The notes below the pieces were generated by a model, which was not told the origin of the DNA, did not search any database, and saw nothing but the letters and a program-made list of their open reading frames with translations. A stretch of DNA of 64,000 bases from Gp6-AA40 sp035571515. Lineage in GTDB: Bacteria; Acidobacteriota; Vicinamibacteria; Vicinamibacterales; UBA2999. A program made the position numbers and the translations under genes. The stretch is from positions 75,591 through 139,590 of the forward strand of contig DATNCQ010000067.1 in the NCBI GenBank assembly GCA_035571515.1. Reading direction: 5' to 3'. Below are positions 51,176 through 61,600 of this stretch, one piece after another; within the stretch, counting starts at the first letter, position 1, and every line of letters begins with the position of its first letter.

Positions 51176-54097
51176 ATGTACAGTTCGCGCGCAGTGTCTT
51201 TTTCACGGCAGCAGGCCTTCGGGTTATTGGTCCTGCTGCTGACGCTGGGGCTGGCGGCCTCGGCTGCGGCGCAGGGCGAACGTGGCGTCATTGACGGCAC
51301 GGTTGCCGATGCGCAGGGAGGCGTCCTGCCAGGCGTGACCATCACGGCGCGCAACATCAACACGGGCTTCACCCAGTCGGCGGTCACCGAGGCGGACGGG
51401 AAATATCGCTTCGGCGCGCTGCCGCTCGGCCCCTACGAGCTGAAGGCGGAGCTGACCGGCTTCACCACAGCAACCGTCACGAACCTCGTCCTCACCGTCA
51501 ACCGCGAGCTGCAGCAGAACATCACGATGGGCCTCAGCACGCTGCAGGAATCGGTGACGGTCACCGGCCAGGCGCCGGTGGTCGAAGTGACCAAGAGCGA
51601 GGTCTCCTCGGTCATCACGCAGCAGCAGATCGAGATGCTGCCGGTCGCCAACCGCGCGGCGGTGACGCTGGCGCTCCTGCTGCCGGGCACGAGCCAGGAC
51701 GGCACCCGCCCGCGGCGCAGCAACGCGCAGGTCGGCGCCGGCACGCTGCAGTTCACCACCACCAATCTTGCCGACGGGACGATGAACATGTCGTCCAAGG
51801 CCGGGGAGCCGCGGCAGGACTTCCCGCAGGCGGCTATCCAGGAGTTCAAGGTGTTCACGACGCAGCCCCCCGCGGAGTACGGCGGCCGCGCCGGCGGCGT
51901 CATCAACGTGATCACCAAGAGCGGCACCAACAGCTTCAGCGGCGAGGGCTACGAGTTCTTCCGTAACAAGGCGATGGGACGCCTCGACACGTTCACGCAG
52001 GCAGCCGAGGACGCGGGCCAGGGCAAGAGCCGTTACACGCGCCATCAGTTCGGCGGCGCGCTCGGCGGCCCCGTCGTCATGAACAGGGTCCACTTCTTCG
52101 CCGCGCAGGAATATACGCAGGAGAACTCCAGTTACCTGGTGAACACCGGCGCGCCGCAGTTCTACAGCAAGTACGAAGGCGTCTTCGACCAGAAACTGCC
52201 GAACGAGATGTTCCTCGTGCGCGGCGACGCACAGCTGACGTCGAAGCAGAGCGGATTCGTCCGCTGGGCCTACGAGCGGCAGGAGTTCAGCTGCGAGGGG
52301 TGCGGGGGCAAGTCGGCCAACCAGGGCAACACGCTGATCCCGCGCGATGCGCTCGTCATGGGACATACCTGGGTGCTCGGGTCGAAGTTCCTGAACGAGT
52401 TCCGCTTCAATTACGCCAAGCAGTGGCAGTACCAGGCGCCCGAAGGTCTCTCCTATTACAAGACGTTCGACTTCTCGCCGTCACGGTTCACAGGCACGAC
52501 GCCGACCTATCAGTTCCCGAGCTTCACCTTCGGCAACGACAACTTCGCGGCGATCCACCTGATGATGCGGGAGTGGCGCGACGACTTCTCCATCTCGCAG
52601 TCGGGCCACAACATCAAGTTCGGCGCCGACATCCAGAACCTGCCCCTCGAGGAGGACGTGCAGGGCAACCCGAACGGCACGTGGACGTTCACACAGGATC
52701 AGTTCTTCGACGCGAACAACCCGGCCGTCGTCGCGAGTCTGAGAGGCGCCAACCGCTTCCAGGCGTCGTTCCCGGGGCTGATCCGGCGCCAGGCCCACCA
52801 CTACTTCCAGACCTACGCGCAGGACGAGTGGAAGGTCGCGTCCGGCCTGACGCTGAACCTCGGTCTGCGCTACGACCGCGACACGCTGATCTGGAACAAC
52901 GACCGCAGGAACGACGGCTCGTACTATCCCAGGATCCTGCCGTTCGTGAACTTCGCGTCGCGTGGCGACAACAACAACCTGTCGCCACGGCTCGGCATGG
53001 CGTGGGACCTGCGGAACGACGGCCGCACCGTGCTCCGCGCGGGCTACGGCCGGCTGTTCAATACGATCATGAACGGAACCCCCGGCGCCGAGACGACGAC
53101 GCTGCTGCAGACGAGCATCAGCATCAACAACCCGGCGTATCCGGACCCGTATCAGGGCCGCACACCCGCGTCGTTTGCCTCCACCGCGCCACCGAACATC
53201 AGCATCGTGGCCGATGACATGGTGAATCCGTACTCCGACATGTACAACGTCGGCTTTTCGCGCCAGCTGGGGGCGGACTTCGCCGTGAACGCGGACGGCG
53301 TCTACATCAAGTCGAACGCCTTCAACGCCAGCGTGAACGTCAACACGCCGCTGCAGGTCTCGCCCGGCATCGCGGCCACGCCGACCGTGCGCCCGAACCC
53401 GGCGTGGGGCAACATCGCCGAGGTGCAGTCGATCGGCACGCAGGATTACCGGGCGCTGCTCGTCCGCCTCGAGAAGCGCCTGTCCAACCGTTACCAGTAC
53501 ACGGCGTCGTACACGCTGGCGCGGGTGACCGACAATTCGTTCGGCGCCACGTCGACGGGCACGGTGACCGACGCCTACAACCCGCAGTGGGACCAGGGCT
53601 ACGGCAACGCCGACCGTCGTCATGCCTTTGTCGGCAGCGGCGCCTATCAAGTGCCCGGCGACGTCATCGTCGGTGTCGTCTGGACGCTGCGCAGCTCGGC
53701 GCCCTTCAGCGCGCGCGCGGGCCGCGACCTCAACGGCGACGGCGCCACCACCGACTTCGTTCCCGGGACGACGAAGGGGATCGGCAACCGCGACAACGAC
53801 ACGATGCTCGCGGCGGTGAACGCGTATCGCGCGGCGAACGGGCTCGCTCCGATCGCGGCGCTCGTCAACAACAGCAACGACTACAGCCGCTTCGACATCC
53901 GCGCGTCGAAGGCGATCGGCCTGCCGGGAAGACGGCGTGTCGAGCTGATTGGCCAGGTCTTCAACCTGTTCGGCCGGACCAACCTGGGCGGCATCGGCAG
54001 CAGCTTCAACACCAACGCACTGTCGAACACGTTCGGTCAGCTGTCCACGGCACAGCCACGGCAGCAGGGGGAGATCGCGCTCCGCTTTACCTTCTGA
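51176..54097 (+). CDS. TonB-dependent receptor with carboxypeptidase-regulatory-like domain
   Basis: 973 residues. Signal peptide (QQAFGLLVLLLTLGLAASAAAQ), regulatory-like domain (GVIDGTVADAQGGVLPGVTITARN...YRFGALPLGPYELKAELTGF, about 37-120), plug with FPQAAIQEFKVFTTQPPAEYGGRAGGVINVITKSGTN, then a barrel ending GEIALRFTF. AGGAGG 5 bases before ATG 51176 fixes the start; the frame is open back into the dehydrogenase only as a shadow. Distinct from the other three receptors here. A strong hairpin (54116-54149) follows the stop. Confidence 0.9.
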   Translation: MYSSRAVSFSRQQAFGLLVLLLTLGLAASAAAQGERGVIDGTVADAQGGVLPGVTITARNINTGFTQSAVTEADGKYRFGALPLGPYELKAELTGFTTATVTNLVLTVNRELQQNITMGLSTLQESVTVTGQAPVVEVTKSEVSSVITQQQIEMLPVANRAAVTLALLLPGTSQDGTRPRRSNAQVGAGTLQFTTTNLADGTMNMSSKAGEPRQDFPQAAIQEFKVFTTQPPAEYGGRAGGVINVITKSGTNSFSGEGYEFFRNKAMGRLDTFTQAAEDAGQGKSRYTRHQFGGALGGPVVMNRVHFFAAQEYTQENSSYLVNTGAPQFYSKYEGVFDQKLPNEMFLVRGDAQLTSKQSGFVRWAYERQEFSCEGCGGKSANQGNTLIPRDALVMGHTWVLGSKFLNEFRFNYAKQWQYQAPEGLSYYKTFDFSPSRFTGTTPTYQFPSFTFGNDNFAAIHLMMREWRDDFSISQSGHNIKFGADIQNLPLEEDVQGNPNGTWTFTQDQFFDANNPAVVASLRGANRFQASFPGLIRRQAHHYFQTYAQDEWKVASGLTLNLGLRYDRDTLIWNNDRRNDGSYYPRILPFVNFASRGDNNNLSPRLGMAWDLRNDGRTVLRAGYGRLFNTIMNGTPGAETTTLLQTSISINNPAYPDPYQGRTPASFASTAPPNISIVADDMVNPYSDMYNVGFSRQLGADFAVNADGVYIKSNAFNASVNVNTPLQVSPGIAATPTVRPNPAWGNIAEVQSIGTQDYRALLVRLEKRLSNRYQYTASYTLARVTDNSFGATSTGTVTDAYNPQWDQGYGNADRRHAFVGSGAYQVPGDVIVGVVWTLRSSAPFSARAGRDLNGDGATTDFVPGTTKGIGNRDNDTMLAAVNAYRAANGLAPIAALVNNSNDYSRFDIRASKAIGLPGRRRVELIGQVFNLFGRTNLGGIGSSFNTNALSNTFGQLSTAQPRQQGEIALRFTF

Positions 54098-54115
54098 TGC
54101 GGTGACGGGGATCAA

Positions 54116-54149
54116 GTGTCAGGCCTGGTCCAGGGATCAGGCCTGACAC
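54116..54149 (+). terminator. Hairpin after the TonB receptor gene
   Basis: Perfect 11-bp arms GTGTCAGGCCT (54116-54126) and AGGCCTGACAC (54139-54149) around a 12-base loop, 19 bp after the stop. No T-run; imperfect copies of the CCTGACACC motif continue to about 54185. Confidence 0.55.
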
Positions 54150-54234
54150 CTGGGACCACGCCTGAAACCCGACACCTGACACCTCATACCTGCCCAGCTC
54201 TACACTCGGAGCCCGTTCATTCCGATACCTTGAT

Positions 54235-54705
54235 GTGTCGGAATTCAGGTTCGAAAAACAGCGGATTCCCGCGACGCTGACGCTCGCTCCGGGCACGTCC
54301 GTCAGCGGATCGTTCTTCGTCGCCCTGCAGACATCCACGCACGAGGGAGCCGAGCGGATCGGCGATCTCCTGAACGCGCAGCCGGGGTTTTTTCCCTTCG
54401 AGCTGCGGGACGGGACCACCGTTCTCTACAACCGGTCGCACCTGGTCGCCGTGGCGCTCGAGCCGGGCATCAGCGAGGCCGAACGCGACCCGGGCTACGA
54501 CGTCGCGACGCAGCGGCACGTCGGCATGCTGCTCTCGACGGGCATGCGCGTCAAAGGGAAGGTCGCGGTCTATGCGGCGCCCGGGCGCGACCGGCTGAGC
54601 GACTACGCGCGCTCGCCGCAGGTGTTCCGCTACGTCGTCACCCAGAAAGCCACGCTCATCATCAACGCAGCTCATATCGTCGAATTGACGGAAATCGCGG
54701 ACTGA
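54235..54705 (+). CDS. Small cytoplasmic protein upstream of pilT, unknown function
   Basis: 156 residues, no signal peptide. Beta-rich: RIPATLTLAPGTSVSGSFFVAL, GFFPFELRDGTTVLYNRSHLVAVAL, LLSTGMRVKGKVAVYAAPGRDRLSDYAR, TLIINAAHIVELTEI. Two similar halves (each ending in a hydrophobic strand with NRSHLVAV or NAAHIVEL) suggest an internal repeat of an SH3- or OB-like fold. GTG start. It lies 10 bp before the PilT-like gene, so a role with type IV pili or twitching is likely by context. I believe this belongs to a DUF found beside pilT genes, but cannot name it with certainty. Confidence 0.7.
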   Translation: MSEFRFEKQRIPATLTLAPGTSVSGSFFVALQTSTHEGAERIGDLLNAQPGFFPFELRDGTTVLYNRSHLVAVALEPGISEAERDPGYDVATQRHVGMLLSTGMRVKGKVAVYAAPGRDRLSDYARSPQVFRYVVTQKATLIINAAHIVELTEIAD

Positions 54706-54715
54706 CAGCACACAC

Positions 54716-56515
54716 ATGGCAACGGAAGCGCCTGTTTCTTACATCGACACCCTGCTGAAGCGCGTCGCCTCGCGCGGCGGCAACCTCGGCGTCCGCTTCG
54801 AGAGCGGCGCGCCGGTGCGCGTGACCGACGGCAACGGTTCGCCACGCGACGTCACGAACCGCTCGCTCTCCGCGCAGGAGATCATGGCGGCGATTGCGCC
54901 GATGATTCCCGAGACCATCAAGCGGCTGCCGCAGCAGCCGTCGGTGGCGTTCAACTACGAGTGCGACGGCATCGGCGTGTTCAACGTCGCGATGCGCCGC
55001 GAAGGCCAGCAGCTGTGGGTCTCGATCGATCCGGGCGGCGCGCCCCCCGTGGTCCCCGTCGCTGCCGCGCCTCCGCCGCCACCGCCTCCGCCTCCGCCGC
55101 CTCCGCCACCGCCTGCTGCAGCGCCGGCGCCCGAACTGATCATCGAGACGACGTCAGTGAGCGCCGTCATCGAGTCGAACCAGGGATACGTCCAGAGCGA
55201 GCCGGCGCCCGCGTTCGCGACAGAGGAACCGGTGCTCGAGGTCGTCACGACGCCGGACGAGATGCCCGAGGTCGCTGCGGCACCCGCCGCGACCGCTGAA
55301 CCGGTCGCCGCACCCGTCGTCGCTCCGCCCGCGCCCGTGGCACCCGCACCCGCGGCGGCTCTGGCGCCGCCGGTGCCGAAGGCCGCGCCGGTGCAGGCGC
55401 GCGTCGGCACCCCGGCCATCGATCGCCTCTTTCACCTGATGTGCGAGGTCAAGGCATCGGACCTCCACCTCTGCGTCGGCATGCCGCCGCTCGTGCGGAA
55501 GGACGGCGAGATCAAGCTGCTCGAGGAGAACGGCGCCGCCTTCGATCCCGACTCGATGTGGGCGATGCTCGAGCCGATCATGCCCGAGCGCAACAAGGAG
55601 GAATTCGGCCGCCGGCACGACACGGACTTCGCCTACGAAATCCGCGGCCTGGGCCGCTTCCGCTCCAACATCTTCATGGATCGCAAGGGACCGGGCGCCG
55701 TCTTCCGCGTCATCCCGTCGAAGATCCTGACGGCCGAGGACCTCGGTCTCTCGCAGCACATCCTGAAGCTGTGCCAGTTGAACAAGGGCCTCGTGCTCGT
55801 GACCGGTCCGACCGGCTCCGGCAAGTCGACGACGCTGTGCGCGATGGTCGACTACATCAACCGCACGCGGAAAGACCACATCATCACCATCGAGGACCCC
55901 ATCGAGTTCGTGCACGAGAACAAGTCGTGTCTCATGAACCAGCGCGAGGTGCACGTGCACACCGACGGGTTCAAGGACGCGCTGCGCGCCGCGCTGCGCG
56001 AGGACCCGGACATCGTCCTCGTCGGCGAGATGCGCGACCTCGAGACCGTGGCGATCGCGATCGAGACCGCTGAAACCGGCCACCTCGTGTTCGGCACGCT
56101 GCACACGACGACCGCGGCGTCGACGGTGGATCGCGTCATCGACCAGTTCCCGACCGACCGCCAGGCGCAGATCCGCATCATGCTGTCGGAGTCGCTGAAG
56201 GGCGTCATCGCGCAGACGCTGTGCAAGAAGATCGGCGGCGGCCGCGCGGCCGCGCTCGAGGTGCTCATCGTCACCAGCGCCGTGAGCAACCTGATTCGCG
56301 AGGCGAAGACCTTCCAGATCCCGTCCATCATGCAGGTCGGCAAGTCCGTCGGCATGGTGGGACTGAACGACGCGCTGATGGACCTGGTGGCGAAGAAACT
56401 CGTCGCGCCGGAAGAGGCCTACACGAAGTCGGTGGACAAGGGCGGGTTCGAGGCGCTGCTCAAGCGCGCGGGCATCGACACGAAGTTCGTCTCGGCGGCC
56501 AAGGAAAACGCGTGA
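54716..56515 (+). CDS. PilT-like retraction ATPase with duplicated N-domain and proline-rich linker
   Basis: 599 residues against about 350-370 for usual PilT. The C-terminal about 365 residues are a full PilT: ASDLHLCVGMPPLVRKDGE, GLGRFRSNIF, Walker A GPTGSGKST (about 363-371), HENKSCLMNQREV, Asp/Walker B DPDIVLVGEMRD, and AETGHLVFGTLHT. Residues about 13-105 (GNLGVRFESGAPVRVTDGNG, IMAAIAPMIPETIK, GIGVFNVAMRREGQQLWVSI) match the PilT N-domain in order and look like a second, degenerate copy. The two are joined by 15 consecutive prolines (119-133) and a Pro/Ala/Val-rich stretch to about 225. It powers pilus retraction or a related secretion motor. Confidence 0.87.
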   Translation: MATEAPVSYIDTLLKRVASRGGNLGVRFESGAPVRVTDGNGSPRDVTNRSLSAQEIMAAIAPMIPETIKRLPQQPSVAFNYECDGIGVFNVAMRREGQQLWVSIDPGGAPPVVPVAAAPPPPPPPPPPPPPPPAAAPAPELIIETTSVSAVIESNQGYVQSEPAPAFATEEPVLEVVTTPDEMPEVAAAPAATAEPVAAPVVAPPAPVAPAPAAALAPPVPKAAPVQARVGTPAIDRLFHLMCEVKASDLHLCVGMPPLVRKDGEIKLLEENGAAFDPDSMWAMLEPIMPERNKEEFGRRHDTDFAYEIRGLGRFRSNIFMDRKGPGAVFRVIPSKILTAEDLGLSQHILKLCQLNKGLVLVTGPTGSGKSTTLCAMVDYINRTRKDHIITIEDPIEFVHENKSCLMNQREVHVHTDGFKDALRAALREDPDIVLVGEMRDLETVAIAIETAETGHLVFGTLHTTTAASTVDRVIDQFPTDRQAQIRIMLSESLKGVIAQTLCKKIGGGRAAALEVLIVTSAVSNLIREAKTFQIPSIMQVGKSVGMVGLNDALMDLVAKKLVAPEEAYTKSVDKGGFEALLKRAGIDTKFVSAAKENA

Positions 56516-56518
56516 TAG

Positions 56519-58222
56519 ATTCGGATCACGCAGCAACTCTGGTCGCGCTGGCGACGCTCTGAAGACCGCCGTCTCTTCGTCCTCACGCTGACCGTCGGCA
56601 TCGCCGGCGGTCTCGCCGCCGTCGCCTTCCACGAGAGCATCGACGCGATCCAGGCGGCCCTGCTCGATCCAGCGGTCGCGCGGTCGGCATCCACCTACGG
56701 GCTGTCGATCGTCGCGCTGCTCGTCGTCGCGGGCCTGATCGTCGGGCTCCTCCTGCAATTCGTCGTGCCCTACGCGCGCGGCAGCGGCATCCCGGAAGTC
56801 AAGTACGAATTCCAGACGACGGCCGGCGCGCGGCTGTCGCTGCGGACCGTCATCGGCAAGTTCGCGCTCGGCGCGCTGGCCATCGGCGCCGGCTTCTCCC
56901 TGGGCCGCGAGGGACCGACGGTGCAGATCTGCGCGGGGCTCGGCGCCCTGCTCGGCCGCCTGACGCACCAGGGGACGCGCATCACGCGCAGCCTGATCTG
57001 CATCGGCGCCGCCGCGGGCATCGCCGCGGCGTTCAATACGCCGATTGCCGCCATCACGTTCGCCCTCGAGGAGATCGCCGGCAACCTCAATCAACGGCTC
57101 GTCGGCGCCATCGTGGTCGCGGCCGTGGCGGCGGCGGTCGTCGAGCATGCGATTCTCGGCGGCGCTCCGGTCTTCACCATCCCGGCCTACGCGTTCGGCC
57201 CGTGGTGGGAGCTGCTCGCGTACGGCGCGCTGGGCGTCGTCGCGGCCATCACGGCCACGATCTTCGTCAAGACGCTGCTGTGGATGCGCGCGGCCGTTCG
57301 CCGCCTCGACGTCCTGCCGCCGTGGACCCGTCCGGCCGTCGCCGGCGTCCTCGTCGGCGCCATCGGCGTCGCGTTTCCCGCCGTCCTCGGCATCGGCTAC
57401 CAGACGCTGTCGAGAGCGCTGCTCGGGGAATTCGGCTTCACGACGATGGCGGCGCTCGGGGTGGCGAAGCTGGCGGCGACGATCGTCTCGTACTCGTGGG
57501 GCCTGGCGGGCGGCATCTTCGCGCCGTCGCTCTACATCGGCGGCATGATTGGCGGCTCGTGCGGCGCCGTCGTGCACCGGCTGCTGCCGGATGCGCCGAA
57601 CGTGGTCGGGTCGTTCGCGCTCGTCGGCATGGGGGCGTTCTTCGCGGGCGCGATCCGCGCGCCCATCACGTCGATCCTGATCATCTTCGAGATGACGGGC
57701 GACTACGCCATCATCCTGCCGCTGATGGTGGCGAACATGATTGCCTACACGATTGCGATGCGATGGCAGCCGGTGCCCATCTACGACGCGCTGCTGCAGC
57801 AGGACGGACTGCACCTGGCCGACCACGAGCCCGCGCCGCTGCGGAGGATTCGCGTCGACGAGGCGATGACCAAGGTGGTCGAGACCGCCGCCGCCGCGGA
57901 ACCGCTGTCGAATCTGCGCGAGCGCCTGGCGCAGCTCGCCATCAACGCGGTGCCGATCGTCGACGCCGAGGGACACCTCATCGGGATGGTGACGACGAAG
58001 GACGCGGCGCGCGGCTCACCGGCGCACACCGCGGCGGACGTGATGAGGCGGCCGGTGGTGACCGCCTACGGCGATCAGACCCTCGAGGCGGCGGTGCTGA
58101 AGATGGCGCGCCACGGAGTCCGCCAGCTGCCGGTCGTCCTGCGCGACGATCCACGGCGGATCATGGGCATCCTCGCGCTGCACGACGTGCAGGTGGCCGC
58201 CAGCGCGGCACGGGATCGGTGA
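56519..58222 (+). CDS. ClC-family chloride channel/transporter with CBS pair, no standard start codon
   Basis: 567 residues if read from ATT 56519. ClC marks: GSGIPEVK, GREGPTVQ, the SAFNTPIAA-type segment AAFNTPIAAITFALEE, GGIFAPSLYIGG; then two CBS domains (about 420-560). Coding similarity to ClC proteins begins right after the pilT stop: WRRSEDRRLFVLTLTVGIAGGLAAVAFHESID is the expected first helix. Yet no ATG, GTG or TTG occurs in this frame before GTG 56765, which lies 82 codons inside the fold. An ATT (or nearby ATC) start with AAGGA at 56501-56505 is possible, or there is a sequence error. Confidence 0.78.
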   Translation: MRITQQLWSRWRRSEDRRLFVLTLTVGIAGGLAAVAFHESIDAIQAALLDPAVARSASTYGLSIVALLVVAGLIVGLLLQFVVPYARGSGIPEVKYEFQTTAGARLSLRTVIGKFALGALAIGAGFSLGREGPTVQICAGLGALLGRLTHQGTRITRSLICIGAAAGIAAAFNTPIAAITFALEEIAGNLNQRLVGAIVVAAVAAAVVEHAILGGAPVFTIPAYAFGPWWELLAYGALGVVAAITATIFVKTLLWMRAAVRRLDVLPPWTRPAVAGVLVGAIGVAFPAVLGIGYQTLSRALLGEFGFTTMAALGVAKLAATIVSYSWGLAGGIFAPSLYIGGMIGGSCGAVVHRLLPDAPNVVGSFALVGMGAFFAGAIRAPITSILIIFEMTGDYAIILPLMVANMIAYTIAMRWQPVPIYDALLQQDGLHLADHEPAPLRRIRVDEAMTKVVETAAAAEPLSNLRERLAQLAINAVPIVDAEGHLIGMVTTKDAARGSPAHTAADVMRRPVVTAYGDQTLEAAVLKMARHGVRQLPVVLRDDPRRIMGILALHDVQVAASAARDR

Positions 58223-58290
58223 TCCGCGGGCTGGAAACGCCGGCCTACTCCCTAACCCGCCTTACCCGTCTAACGGCCTGACACCCCGCG

Positions 58291-58602
58291 CTAAAACAGG
58301 AACCGCAGGCCGAGCTGCATCTGCCGTGGGTACCCCATCCCCGACACGAAGCCGTTCGGCTGATTGAACGCGGTGCTCCGCGCGTTGCTGGTGTAGCTGT
58401 TGCCGAAGTTCGCGGTGTTGAACAGGTTGAAGAACTACGCCGTTTCGATGTTGACCGCCTCGGGCCCGCCGGGCGCCTCGGTCCAGTAGCCCTGGATATC
58501 GGGCTGGCCGTCCGCCGTACGTGCGACCGGCGCCGCAGTTTGACCTGCGGCGCCGGTGATGCTGACAAGGGCGAGAAGTATGAACGCTCCGAGAACCTTC
58601 AT
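58291..58602 (-). pseudogene. Chimeric remnant: start of a QPDIQG-type secreted protein joined to the end of a TonB receptor
   Basis: Reading from ATG 58602 (GGGGAGGG upstream): signal peptide MKVLGAFILLALVSITGAAG, then DGQPDIQGYWTEAPGGPEAVNIETA, a TAG at 58437-58435, and in the same frame FFNLFNTANFGNSYTSNARS, FNQPNGF, GYPRQMQLGLRFLF and stop at 58291. The first 55 codons resemble the family of 48946-49725; the last 47 are the C-terminus of a TonB receptor like 58631-61675. The usual codon before FFNLFN in that receptor is GAG; here it is TAG. A deletion fused two genes. The short 5' part could still be expressed as a 55-residue secreted peptide. Confidence 0.8.
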
Positions 58603-58630
58603 CCCTCCCCGCCTTTCTACCGACGAGTGC

Positions 58631-61600
58631 CTAGAAGAGGAATCGCGCTCCTAGCTGCACCTGCCTGGGATATCCGATGCCGGGTATGTACCCGTTCGGC
58701 TGCCGGAACGTCGCACTGCGGCCGTTGCCTTGGTACTGCGCTCCGAAGTTCGCCGTGTTGAACAGGTTGAAGAACTCGACGAAGGCCCCGATTTTCCTGT
58801 CGCCGCCTCCGCCGAGGTTGAAGAACTTCGTCGATCGCATGTCGAAGACAAAGGTGTTGTCACCTCGGGCGGAGTTGAGGGACACCTGCTGGCCCGTGGC
58901 ATCGACGAAGCGATCGCCGCCATTGTTGCCGCTGTTGCCGTCCCTGTTCAGGTCCGTGCCCGCCAACAGGTTGTATGGGCGGGCGCTGGCAAGCTGAATG
59001 ACCGGAGACAGCTGGACGCCGTAACCGACCTCGAATACGCCGGTCGCGACCATGCGATGCCGCTCGTCGGCGCCGGTCGGTCCCCACTCGCCGGGTCCGA
59101 ACGGTTCGTTGTACACCATCGGCTGGTTGGAGCCGGAGCGGTTGCCGGTCGAGCCGCCGTACGCGTACGCATTGGCGAACGTGTAGTGCGCCTGGAGCGT
59201 GGCGCGCGGCATGCGGCGTTGGAACAGCAACGTCAGCGCATCGTACTTCGACTTATTGATCGACGACAGAATCATCACCGACGAGAACTGATTCGCGGGA
59301 ATGCCCGCCGCGACCAGCCTGGGCGCCAGCAGGCGCTGTCCATTGACCAGCGGGTTGATGTTCAACGGCCGCAGCTCGTGCCGCCCGAGGCTCAGCGTGT
59401 AGTCGACCGACAGCGTCGTATTGGTCGCGAGTGTATGCGCGTATCCGACGTGCGCCTGGTAGGTCCGTGGCTCCACGATGTCCGGGCTGATCCACTGGCC
59501 CTGGGAGTTGAGCGGAAGCCTGTCGCCCTGGGTCGGTGCGGGTGGCAGCGGATCGATCATCAGGCGGAAGGTTGGCAGCTCGCCGACGCCGATCACGCTA
59601 TTGTTCAACGTGGCGAGCGCGTTCAACGGCCGTTTGTTCTGGGACGTGATGTCGCCCGCCGAGGCCGCGGTGTTGTACTGATCGAAGTAGACGCCGCCGC
59701 CGCCGCGCAGGACGCGCCGGCCGTCTCCGCTCAGGTCGTAGGCGAAGCCGACACGCGGCGAGACGTTCTTCTTCGGCGTCTTCGGGTAGCCGCCGTTCGG
59801 GTCCCCGATCTTCTCGAGCGCCTGCCGCGTGGCGTTCAGCGCGAACTCGTGCTCGTCCATCAGGTTGAGATCGATGTCATAACGTACGCCGAGGTTCAGT
59901 GTCAGCTTCGGGTTCAAGCGCCAATCGTCCTGGAACCACGTGCCGAACTGCTGCGCGTTCGTGATGGTGTCGGCCCAGTATCCCTGCCCGTTCACGGCGC
60001 CGCCGTTGGCCTGCTGCCATGTCCGGAGGATGCCGGGCGTCTGGAAGCCCTGTGGATACCTGCCGTTGCTGTTGTTGATGATCGTCAACGGATCGTCGAA
60101 GAACGTGAGCGTGGCGTAATGCTCGTTGCCGTTCAGAATGCCCAGGTGCCACAGGTAGTTGAAGTTGGCACCCATCTTCATGGCGTGGTTGCCCGACAGG
60201 AGCGACACGTCGTCGCGGAGCTGGTAGACCCGGCGGGTGGACTGCGTTCCCGCGTCGCCGCCCGCGCCGGTCGTGACCGATGGAAACGCCAGCCGTGGCC
60301 CCAGGACGTCGACGTTCGGGAAGTCGCGGGTATAGTGCTTGCCGGTGACAGCGTCCACAACGTCCGCGAGGTAGACCATCTGGTTGACCTGGCCGGTGAT
60401 CTGGTTCAGTCCCGAGTTGCCGAGCACATAGCTATGCTGGGCGACCGCGCTGAACGCGTCGATATTCATGTTGTCCGGCTGGCCGTTGTCGTTGTTGTTG
60501 CTGGCAGGCCAGGTTACCGCGTCGCGCACCTCGTGCTGCCCTGCATAGCGGACCATCATCGACTGTTTGTTATTGAGCTGCGCGTTGACCTTGCCGGTAA
60601 ACATCCGCAGCGTGCCCGGGAGGTTGAGCGTTGACGGATGCTGGGGATTGATCGATCCCGCAGGGAGCTTGCCGGCCGCGAGGAACGGCACGAGCGCATC
60701 GAGCTGGTTGAACAGGTCCTGGGGAATGAAAATCCCCTGATGCTGTTGCTGCTGCTCACCTGCGCCGAAGAAGAACATCTTGTTCTTGACGATCGGACCG
60801 CCGAACGATCCGCCGTACTGCTGCCGGCTGAACGGCGACTTCGGGCCCTTGCCCTGTTGCGTGAAGTAGTCCTTCGACGTCAGCTTCCGGTCGCGCTCAT
60901 AGCCGAATACCGTGCCGTGGAGCTGGTTGGTGCCCGATTTGGTGACGAGCGAGATGGCCGCGCCACTCGAACGGCCGTCGGCCGCGGAGAACTGATTCGA
61001 CGCGAGCTGGAACGTCTCCAGGCTCTCAGTCGTGAAGCTCATCAGCGGGCCGCTGTAATGGTTGTCGCGATTGTCCGCGCCGTCCACCGTCGGCTCGACG
61101 TTTCCGCCCGACGATCCGCCGTACGACACCGATCCGACCGTCTCCTTCGTTCGGTGGAGCGCGGCGACCGGCGCCGCTCCCGGCAGCAGTTCCAGCATGC
61201 CGCTGATCGTCCGCGTAATCATCGGCAGGTTCTGCAGTTCGGTGGTCTGAATGGTGTTGGCAACCTTGGACTGCGTCGCCTCGATGAGCGGCGCCTCGCC
61301 GGTTACGGTCAGGGTCTCATTCAGGCCCGCCAGAGCTAGCTTGAAATCGATCGTAATCGTCGCGTTGATGCCCAGTCTCACGTTGTCGCGCAGCGACTCC
61401 GCGAAACCGGCCAGCTCTGTCTTGACCTGATAGGTGCCTGGCTCGAGGCCGGGCAGGAAATACTGTCCTTCCGCGTTGGTCACGCTGGTGCGGACCACGC
61501 CGGTGGCATTGTTCGTAACCGTCACGGTTACACCTGGAAGGACGGCGTCGCTGTTGTCGACGACGCGGCCGTTGAACGTGCTCGTTGCCTGCGCGTACGC

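Noticed and set aside
55154..57976. 940-codon minus-strand ORF across pilT and the ClC gene
   Set aside because: Arg/Asp/His-rich shadow spanning two real genes; no motif.
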